Below are positions 57,644 to 64,000 of a DNA stretch of 64,000 bases, one piece after another. Below the pieces are notes generated by a model. That model worked only from the letters and a program-made list of their open reading frames with translations, had not been told where the DNA came from and did not search any database. The stretch covers positions 1 through 64,000 of the forward strand of contig CAYQMF010000012.1 of assembly GCA_964418595.1 (NCBI GenBank). The letters are read 5' to 3'. The translations under genes and the position numbers were made by a program. The DNA comes from CAYQMF01 sp964418595. GTDB taxonomy: Bacteria; Planctomycetota; UBA1135; UBA2386. The first letter of the stretch is position 1, and each line of letters starts with the position of its first letter.

Positions 57644-57817
57644 CGACGCATGCTACCCACGCCCGAGCGCAATCCGGGTTGTCTCCGGTCGGGCCGTGAA
57701 TCCGCACCGCGATGTTGCGATCCGTCTTCTTTCCAACTGAGTCGTCGGATGGCCGCCACACGGACACCAACGCCGGGGCTAGTCTCGCCCTGCCTGAACC
57801 CTCGTTCCACCAACACC

Positions 57818-59026
57818 ATGAACCGCTTGCTCCCCTCGCTCCTGGTCGCCACCGCGGCCGTCTCCCTGGCTCCCGCCCAGCGCGTGATCGGGCTCACCCA
57901 AAACATCCAAACCGTCGCGCAGCAGGACATGACCTCGTGTCAGACCGCGTCGTGTACGGTCGGCGCCCTCCTCGGCGGCCCGTCCGCGACCCCCTTCGCC
58001 GGCGGCACCGCCGAAGACATGCGCCGCGGCGGCGTGTGGATCTCGAATGGTCCGCGCGTGGCGATGGTGAACGCGCGCACTTGCCAGGTCATGTGCCCGC
58101 CCTTCGCGCCCGCGGTGGGCGGCGAGATCACCGGGCTCGGCATGCACGAGCCGTCGGGCAACATCTACGCGCTGACCACCGCCGGAGCGCTGTACACGAT
58201 CGGCGCGACCTGTCCTTGGACGATCATCACGCGCTGCCCGCTCAACACGTTCCTGCCACCGACCTACGTCGCCGGCGGCCTCGCCGTCGACGACGACCAG
58301 GGCTTCATCTTCATCGCGGCCGGTGACCCCGCCGCGCCCGGCACCGCGACGCTGTTCGTCACCCACATCAGCAACCCCTGCACCGTGATCTGCCGGTTCC
58401 CGGCGTCGCGCTGCGGCGGCAACGTGATGGGCACGCCGACGGGCGCGGCCTGGGATCCCTGCAAGCATGTCTGCTACGTGACCGACGGGCGCCAGACCAC
58501 CGGCATCCACATCCCCAACCCGGCCAACTGCAACCAGTTCGTCTTCGTGTCGTGCTGCCCGCAGAACAACCTGAACAACGACCCGTTCATCGGCCTGTGC
58601 GTGCACCCCATCGACTCGACGTCGACGGGCCAGCCCTGCGCCAACAACGCGTGCGGGGGCTGCGCCCCCGTGCACAACGTGAGCACGGTGCCCTACCCCG
58701 GCAACCCGGCGTTCAACCTGTCGGTCAACAATGCGGCGGCCGGCAGCCTCGGCTACCTCGGCATCGGCAACGGCCCCTGCATGTCACCGGGCGTGCCCTT
58801 CGCGTGCGGTCAGTTCCACGCCCTGCCGATCCTGACCTTCGTCGGGCCGCTCGGCCTCGGTGGCGGCGTCGGCTGCAGCGGCAGCGGCAACGTGAGCCTC
58901 GCCATCCCCGCGAACTACGCGCTGTGCGGCATCACCCTGTCGTCGCAGTGGATCGTCCTGTGTGGCAGCAGCCTCACCGGAATCAGCCTCAGCAACTGCA
59001 TGAGCTGGACGATCTCCGGTTCGTGA
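57818..59026 (+). CDS. Cysteine-rich secreted protein, probable beta-propeller
   Basis: A 402-residue exported protein (signal peptide MNRLLPSLLVATAAVSLAPAQ). It has 24 cysteines in all, many as C-x3-C or C-x2-C pairs, and repeated strands such as GGVWISNGPRVAMVN, GNIYALTTAGALYTIG and GGLAVDDDQGFIFIA, suggesting propeller blades. The last 70 residues form a Gly/Ser-rich module (GGGVGCSGSGNVSL) ending in MSWTISGS. It is probably disulfide-stabilised at the cell surface. It has no partner on its strand. Confidence 0.7.
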   Translation: MNRLLPSLLVATAAVSLAPAQRVIGLTQNIQTVAQQDMTSCQTASCTVGALLGGPSATPFAGGTAEDMRRGGVWISNGPRVAMVNARTCQVMCPPFAPAVGGEITGLGMHEPSGNIYALTTAGALYTIGATCPWTIITRCPLNTFLPPTYVAGGLAVDDDQGFIFIAAGDPAAPGTATLFVTHISNPCTVICRFPASRCGGNVMGTPTGAAWDPCKHVCYVTDGRQTTGIHIPNPANCNQFVFVSCCPQNNLNNDPFIGLCVHPIDSTSTGQPCANNACGGCAPVHNVSTVPYPGNPAFNLSVNNAAAGSLGYLGIGNGPCMSPGVPFACGQFHALPILTFVGPLGLGGGVGCSGSGNVSLAIPANYALCGITLSSQWIVLCGSSLTGISLSNCMSWTISGS

Positions 59027-59051
59027 GGCGCAAGGCGATGGCGCGCGGCGC

Positions 59052-59684
59052 TCAGCGCTTGCGTGTCATCGCCGCGGCGATCCCGCCGAAGAAGCCGCCG
59101 ACCAGGATCGTGAACGGCACCCACAGGGTGACCTGCGCCATCGACAGGAAGAAGGCCTTCTCGGCCTCCAGGGTCGTGGAGCTGGGCGGCAGCTTGACGT
59201 GGTGCACGTCCCAGCCGGCGCGCACCGCCCAGTAGGTGACGGCGACGATCGGCAGGCGCGCGAGCAGGCCATAGCCGAGGTTCGTGGCGAACATCGCCGG
59301 CCACGCGACCGCGCCGAACAGCGCGCACACGGGGCCGGTCACCCAGAACAGCAACGACGCCGCGGTGCCTTCGAGCTTCAGCACGCGCATCTGCAGGACG
59401 AACACGCCGACCATCAGGGCGAAGCCGATCAGGGGGAAGCCGATCGCGCGCCCAGTGCGGGCCGGCGCCCTGCCGTTGCGCGCCAGCCGCGCGCCGAACC
59501 ACAGGCCGAAGATCGGCACGAGCCACGCGATCCCGGCGAGCGCCATGCCACCGCCGGCCTCACGGCTGAAGTACTTCGGGTCCCACCCTTCGAGTTCGCC
59601 GTAGAGGCGGACGGCCGAGAGCACGAGGGTGAGGATGCCGGCGATGACGACGGCGCGAGACATGGAAGAGGGAGAGGCAGCCAT
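59052..59684 (-). CDS. Hypothetical polytopic membrane protein
   Basis: A 210-residue integral membrane protein with about five hydrophobic helices (around 10-28, 45-65, 80-98, 108-130 and 183-203). A short polar loop WDPKYFSREAG lies after the first helix, and VHHVKLPPSSTTLEAEKAF before the last. No family is recognised. It is monocistronic, converging on the cysteine-rich secreted protein gene. Confidence 0.65.
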   Translation of the reverse strand: MAASPSSMSRAVVIAGILTLVLSAVRLYGELEGWDPKYFSREAGGGMALAGIAWLVPIFGLWFGARLARNGRAPARTGRAIGFPLIGFALMVGVFVLQMRVLKLEGTAASLLFWVTGPVCALFGAVAWPAMFATNLGYGLLARLPIVAVTYWAVRAGWDVHHVKLPPSSTTLEAEKAFFLSMAQVTLWVPFTILVGGFFGGIAAAMTRKR

Positions 59685-59729
59685 GCGCGGACGATACGGA
59701 GCGTGCGGCGGGATACCCCCGGCCGAAGT

Positions 59730-60932
59730 TCAAGGCCGGCGGCCACCTTCCGGTGGCGGCTCCCACGGCAGCGGATCGTCGACGCGACCCTTCTTCTCCG
59801 CCTGGCGCTCGGCCTCCGGGAGTGCGGCGAGGAACGCCGTCACCCGCATCGTCTCGTCGCCGCGCGCAACCGTCAGGTGGACGCTCTCCCCGGCGAGGTG
59901 CCGCCCGATCAGGATCTGCAGGTGGAAGTGGTGGCGCACCGTCTCGCCATCGACCTCCAGGATGATGTCCTTGGCCTTCAAGCCCACGCCGGCGGCCGCG
60001 CTACCGGGCGCGACGCTGGCCAGACGCGCGCCGGGTCCGGGATGCTTGGGGTCGGTCGCGACGCCGAGCCAGGCCCGGTGCAACACCTCGCCCGCCTGCA
60101 TGCGCGCGAGCAACGGTGCGATGTCGTGCAGCGTGGTCGCGAACCCGATCCCGGAGTCGTACCAGTCGGCGCCCGCATCGCGTCCCTGCGGCGACAGTGG
60201 CGCCGCGATGCCCAGCACTCGCCCATCGAGGTCGACGACCGGACCACCGTAGTTGGCGGGGGACGTGTTGGCGTCGAGCTGCAACGCGCGTCCGAAGATC
60301 CGCCCCGTCGCCGACACGATGCCGAGGTGCACGCTCGGCTGCGCGATGCCGAAAGTCCGGCCGAGCGCCGCCACCCACTGGCCCACGCGCACGCTCGCCG
60401 GGTCGACGAGTTCGGGCACCGGCAGGTCGGTCGCGTCGACCTTGAGCAGCGCGATGCCGCGACTCGTGTCCTCGCCCTTGCGGGTCGCTGGCAGCGAGCG
60501 GCCATCGGAAAGCGTGACGAGGATCGTGGTGGGCTCGAACGCCAACGCGAAGCGCGACACGACGATCCAACCGTCGGCGCTGAGCACGACGCCGGTCGTC
60601 GCTCCTTGCGCGGCGAGGAAGCCCGGCGTCACGAGCTGCGCCTTCGGGTCGGGCTTCGGCGCGGGCGGCTGGCCGGGCTGTGGTGGCTGATCGGGCGCGC
60701 CGCCGCGCCGACCACCGCGGGGCCGCTCCGGCGCCGCCCCATCCGCCACCGGCGTCGCGGCGCCAGTCGGGTCGCGCCGCACGCCGCCGAAGGTCTCGAT
60801 CCGCACCACGCTCGGCGACACGCGCAAGACCGCGCGCTGCAGGGCCGCCTGCACGCCGAGCAGCGGGTCCTGCGCCTGCGCCGACAGCGCGGCCATCAGC
60901 GCACCAGACATCACGAGGAAAGCGCGCCTCAC
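59730..60932 (-). CDS. HtrA/DegP-like pseudoprotease with PDZ domain (downstream copy)
   Basis: A 400-residue exported protein from a GTG start overlapping the upstream stop (GTGA). Residues about 25-50 start like DegP (VLRVSPSVVRIETFG); a Pro/Gly linker (about 60-95) follows, then the trypsin fold. The triad is gone: the His position reads VVSRFAL (about 126), the Asp position reads SRGIALLKV, and GNSGGP reads ANYGGP with Tyr228 for Ser. A PDZ domain lies at about 275-360 (GVGLKAKDIILEVDGE). It probably binds peptides or lipids rather than cutting them. Confidence 0.82.
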   Translation of the reverse strand: MRRAFLVMSGALMAALSAQAQDPLLGVQAALQRAVLRVSPSVVRIETFGGVRRDPTGAATPVADGAAPERPRGGRRGGAPDQPPQPGQPPAPKPDPKAQLVTPGFLAAQGATTGVVLSADGWIVVSRFALAFEPTTILVTLSDGRSLPATRKGEDTSRGIALLKVDATDLPVPELVDPASVRVGQWVAALGRTFGIAQPSVHLGIVSATGRIFGRALQLDANTSPANYGGPVVDLDGRVLGIAAPLSPQGRDAGADWYDSGIGFATTLHDIAPLLARMQAGEVLHRAWLGVATDPKHPGPGARLASVAPGSAAAGVGLKAKDIILEVDGETVRHHFHLQILIGRHLAGESVHLTVARGDETMRVTAFLAALPEAERQAEKKGRVDDPLPWEPPPEGGRRP

Positions 60933-61975
60933 TTGCCCGCCTCCAGCACGAGGTCGACCTTGGTCACGTCCCGCCCACGCTTGTAGGTGAGGCTCACCTT
61001 CGTGCCCGGCGCGCGCCTGGCCATCGCCTCGTCGAACTGCCGGCACGTGCGCACGGTCTGCTCGTCGACGCGCACGATGAGATCGTCGGCGCGCAGCCCG
61101 GCCGCGGCGCCGGGTGAGCCGGCGAGGACCTTCTCGACGTAGGCCGGCGGGGACGTGCGACCCGCGCCGTGGTCGAAGAGCACGATGCCGTGGAAGGCCG
61201 GCACGCCCGGCGCATCGTCGGCGACGTCCTTCGTGACCTTGCCCAGCGTCCAACGCTCGATGTACGCGCGCAGGTCCTCGACCGGGATCGCCGCCGAGAT
61301 GTCGGTGTTGGTCTCGCGCGACTGGGCAAGCTTGGCGTTGAGGCCCACCCAGCGCCCCTCGAGGGTGAACAACCCGCCGCCGCCGTGCCCCGGGTTGTTG
61401 GTGGCGTCGGTGATCCACAGCTCGCCGTCGTGGTCGACGTCCTGCAGCCGGTAGCGCAACCCGGTCTTGGCCTTCGCCACCAGCACGCCGAACGTCGCGG
61501 AGACCTTCTCGCTGAACTCCGCGAGCCGGAAGCTGTTGCCCAGCGACACCACGAACGTGCCGTGCGGCAGCTCGCTCGGATCGGGAATGGGCACGAACGG
61601 CAGGTCGCGCCCGGCTTCGATCTTCATCATGCGCACGCCGAGCTTGTTCTCCGCCGGCAGCAACTGCGCGTCGTGCACCGAGCCGTCGGCGAGGACGACG
61701 CGGGTCTGGCCTTCCTGCAGGAGCACCTGGTCGAGGGTGAGGATGTGCCCCTTCGCGCTGACGATCACCCCCGACGCGTACGACTGGATCGTGGCCAGGC
61801 CCGACGCGCCGTGGACCTTCACCACCGCCGGCAGAAGGGCGTCGATGGTCTTCTCGACCGCGGTCCGCGGGGCCCGCTCCGCGAAGGAATAGGCGTCGGC
61901 GGCCGGGCGCTGGGCGAGGCCCGGCGAAGCGATCGACGCCAGCGCGAGCAGGAGCGCGAGGGACCTGGGAAGCAC
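60929..61975 (-). CDS. HtrA/DegP-like pseudoprotease with PDZ domain (upstream copy)
   Basis: A 348-residue exported protein (GTG start; signal peptide LPRSLALLLALASIASPGLAQ). The trypsin-like fold begins LLPAVVKVHGASG. The catalytic His position reads ILTLDQVLL (about 80) and the serine loop reads NPGHGGGGL (about 193-201) where GNSGGP is expected, so it cannot be a serine protease. A PDZ domain follows (AAGLRADDLIVRVDEQ, about 270-345). It is translationally coupled to the second pseudoprotease; the two may form a mixed oligomer. Confidence 0.82.
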   Translation of the reverse strand: MLPRSLALLLALASIASPGLAQRPAADAYSFAERAPRTAVEKTIDALLPAVVKVHGASGLATIQSYASGVIVSAKGHILTLDQVLLQEGQTRVVLADGSVHDAQLLPAENKLGVRMMKIEAGRDLPFVPIPDPSELPHGTFVVSLGNSFRLAEFSEKVSATFGVLVAKAKTGLRYRLQDVDHDGELWITDATNNPGHGGGGLFTLEGRWVGLNAKLAQSRETNTDISAAIPVEDLRAYIERWTLGKVTKDVADDAPGVPAFHGIVLFDHGAGRTSPPAYVEKVLAGSPGAAAGLRADDLIVRVDEQTVRTCRQFDEAMARRAPGTKVSLTYKRGRDVTKVDLVLEAGK

Positions 61976-62013
61976 GGCGAGGAATGTAGCGCGGCCGACG
62001 CCGCCGCGCCGCC

Positions 62014-63483
62014 TCAGCGTCGCTGCACCCGCACGACGGGGAAGCCGGCGTCCGCGAACGGCTCCACGCGATAGCGCTGTGCGAGATGCTCCTGCCGGAA
62101 GCGACGCACCTCGGGCGTTGCCATCGCATCGAGGAGCTTCATGGCCTCCGGCGTGATCCACACTGCGTGCCCCGCGTCGAGGTACGGTGCGACCCAGGCG
62201 TCGAACTCGGCGCACAGGCCTTCGTAGCCGCGCAGGATCGCCTCGGCCAGGGCGTGGATGGGACGCGGAACGGCGGCCGGGATGTCGCGCAGGGTCTGGT
62301 TGACCTCGGCCGCGGTGAAGCAGATCACGAGCGCGCGGTCCGTCCCGACCGCCGGGCGAAGGACGCGGGTCCAGTTGGGATCGTCGCGCGCGCGGTCGTG
62401 CCACGCCACCTGACCGATGGCCAGGGCGAGCGCTCCGACGATCGCCGCGACCTGTGCCCGCCGCGGCCACCAGCCGACCACGAGCACCGCCGCCGGCCAC
62501 GCAAACGGCAGGAGGTACGCGCCGCGCTCGTCGAGTTCGCGGTGCAACAACAGCCATGAAAGACCGAGCAACGGCGCGATGCCGAGCAGCAGCCCGAGCG
62601 CCAGCCGTCGCCGCGCCGCGACGCCGAGCGCCGCGAGCGTCGCCAGCGACAGCGGCAGGAAGGGCAGGCCCCACTCGCGCCAGAACACGGCGAGCACCTC
62701 GTGCGGCAGCCACGGCACGCGCGGCCCCCAGTAGGCGATCGCCGAGTCGATCATCTCGCGCATACTGCCCGACGCTCCGGCAGCGTCCGCCGTGCACCGG
62801 CCGATGACGAAGGTGAGCAATGCGTGCGCGGCCAGCGTCGCGCCGAACTTGCGCAGACCCGGCCAGCGGCCGAGCCCCCAAGCCAGCGCCGGCAGCAACC
62901 AGAGCAGGAAGTGCCCCGAGGTGTGCACGCCGCTGGCGACGGCGGTGGCGACGCCGAGCACGACGAAACGGCCAACGCCAGGCTTCGGCATCGACGACCC
63001 GACGGCCCGCGCCCACAACCAGAACGCGAGCCCCATCGGCGCGAAGAACACGCCGTGCAGCTCCACCACCGTGCCGAAGAACACCACTGCCGGCATCGCG
63101 CAGGCGAGCAGCGTCGCGCAACGCGCGGCCGTGCGCGGAAGCCCCAGCGCGACGCTCGCCCGGTGCAGCCAAAGCGCCCCGAGCGCCACCCCGAGCGCCG
63201 ACGCGAGGCGCAGCGCCTGGAACGGCGTCAGCCCCAGTGGCGCGAGCCACGCATGCCAGCGCAGCATCCACGGCAGGTAGAGGGGGTGGCTGTAGTTCGC
63301 GTCGGAGCCGTCGCGCACCATGCCGAGCACGTGCTGCGCGTCGTAGCCATGGAAGGCTCGCTGGCGCAGCAGGAGGACCAACGCGAGGACGACGAGGGCG
63401 AGGATCCACGCGTCGCGCCAGTTTCCCGACTCATCGACTGCCACCGCGCGATCGTGGGTGTCCTGGCGCTGCGGCGCGGGCAT
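62014..63483 (-). CDS. Polytopic membrane protein, GT-C glycosyltransferase-like
   Basis: A 489-residue membrane protein with about ten or more helices between residues 25 and 385, and a soluble C-terminal tail (about 390-489). The first loop after helix 1 carries acidic and polar residues (FHGYDAQHVLGMVRDGSD, then HPLYLPWM), as in GT-C and ArnT-like transferases that use polyprenyl-phosphate sugars; a catalytic Asp cannot be assigned firmly. It lies 38 bp upstream of the pseudoprotease pair on the same strand and may share its operon. Confidence 0.65.
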   Translation of the reverse strand: MPAPQRQDTHDRAVAVDESGNWRDAWILALVVLALVLLLRQRAFHGYDAQHVLGMVRDGSDANYSHPLYLPWMLRWHAWLAPLGLTPFQALRLASALGVALGALWLHRASVALGLPRTAARCATLLACAMPAVVFFGTVVELHGVFFAPMGLAFWLWARAVGSSMPKPGVGRFVVLGVATAVASGVHTSGHFLLWLLPALAWGLGRWPGLRKFGATLAAHALLTFVIGRCTADAAGASGSMREMIDSAIAYWGPRVPWLPHEVLAVFWREWGLPFLPLSLATLAALGVAARRRLALGLLLGIAPLLGLSWLLLHRELDERGAYLLPFAWPAAVLVVGWWPRRAQVAAIVGALALAIGQVAWHDRARDDPNWTRVLRPAVGTDRALVICFTAAEVNQTLRDIPAAVPRPIHALAEAILRGYEGLCAEFDAWVAPYLDAGHAVWITPEAMKLLDAMATPEVRRFRQEHLAQRYRVEPFADAGFPVVRVQRR

Positions 63484-63536
63484 GGCGTGGTCATAGAGCG
63501 ATGCAGGTCCTCGGTCCACAGCACGATGCGGACCAG

Positions 63537-64000
63537 CTATTGGAACGTCGTTGCGTTCGCGTTGGTGACCGCCAGCCGGATCAGGCTGTTGTCGATCACC
63601 GCGGCCTGGATCCAGACCGTCGCCCCGAAACGGCGGATCGGGTCGGCCACTTTCAGGTCCGCGCGACCGTTGCCGTCGAGGAACAACGTGGCGAGCGGGA
63701 TGGAGCCGGGACCGGCGTGGATCGACCCGAGGATGAATGGCGCGTGCACCGGCTGCGGCAGCAGTTGGGGCACGAGGAACACGCGGGCGATGCCGTTCCC
63801 GTAGGTCAGACCCCCGTCCACGTGCGTCGACCAGCCGTGCGTGCCGAACGGCGGGAACATCCCGCCCGCCCCGCGGATGAACTCGCTCGTACCGGCGACG
63901 AACACGCCGTTCTGGACGATGGGGCCTTCGGAGAGCAGGGCAATGCGCCAACTGCGTGGCGGGACCGGATGATTGGCGGCGCCCGCCGCACCGTTGATCT
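63537..64000 (-). CDS. Secreted-type protein, N-terminus beyond the window
   Basis: An open frame of about 154 codons enters from the right edge without a stop and ends at a TAG (63539-63537). It is beta-rich, with FLVPQLLPQPVHAPFILG and LRADLKV-like strands and a hydrophobic end (LIRLAVTNANATTF) that resembles the C-terminal module of the other exported proteins here. The start and signal peptide, if any, lie outside the window. Function unknown. Confidence 0.6.
   Translation of the reverse strand, partial: INGAAGAANHPVPPRSWRIALLSEGPIVQNGVFVAGTSEFIRGAGGMFPPFGTHGWSTHVDGGLTYGNGIARVFLVPQLLPQPVHAPFILGSIHAGPGSIPLATLFLDGNGRADLKVADPIRRFGATVWIQAAVIDNSLIRLAVTNANATTFQ

Overview
The window is about 64 kb of very GC-rich (roughly 70 %) bacterial chromosome, densely coded on both strands. 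The gene content points to the phylum Planctomycetota, probably an uncultured deep-branching lineage. The evidence is a Ser/Thr kinase fused through one membrane helix to a sulfatase-modifying-type domain, an ISAzo13-family ('Rhodopirellula transposase') remnant, ECF sigma factors, a large MoxR/DUF58/VWA operon, and several signal-peptide secreted proteins of unknown role. The phylum is an inference: no rRNA gene is present.

Layout. 0-11.3 kb: a partial lipoprotein, a cysteine-synthase-like N-terminal scrap, a stand-alone MoxR ATPase, a probable structured RNA with a strong intrinsic terminator, a frataxin homologue, a subtilisin-type lipoprotein, an RluA / histidine kinase / HAD-phosphatase run, a secreted beta-helix protein, and a decayed zone where an ISAzo13 remnant abuts a frameshifted sigma-factor fragment. 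11.3-19.4 kb: a five-gene minus-strand operon (coiled-coil membrane protein, MoxR, DUF58, two VWA membrane proteins). 19.5-33.8 kb: a POT peptide transporter, a small secreted protein, an NtrC-like regulator without GAFTGA, a 2,918-residue secreted TPR protein, a double-thioredoxin protein and a small hypothetical gene. 34-38.4 kb: a methyltransferase and an ECF sigma / anti-sigma / RseB-like stress module separated by a GA microsatellite. 38.5-42 kb: tRNA-Arg(CCG), an M61 peptidase, and a LexA / CDGSH pair with a small membrane protein upstream. 42-48.3 kb: the kinase fusion, an FHA-trypsin protein, a methyltransferase and a hemerythrin-like protein.

48.5-57.6 kb holds the most unusual group. 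An acyl carrier protein, a complete ketosynthase, a ketosynthase-like partner that has lost all three catalytic residues (chain-length-factor-like), and a flavin-dependent-halogenase-family enzyme lie in one overlapping plus-strand operon. A LolA-like carrier, an MMPL/RND exporter and a small envelope protein run towards it from the other strand. The reading offered is a compact machine that makes and exports a polyketide or lipid, related in logic to aryl-polyene loci but lacking most tailoring genes.

57.8-64 kb: a cysteine-rich secreted protein, a membrane protein, two translationally coupled HtrA/DegP-like proteins that have both lost the protease triad, a GT-C-like membrane protein, and a secreted protein running off the right edge.

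At least ten neighbouring gene pairs overlap by ATGA or GTGA, so translational coupling is common here. Starts were moved to internal ATG or GTG codons wherever the longest open frame overran a signal peptide, a ribosome binding site or a neighbour.
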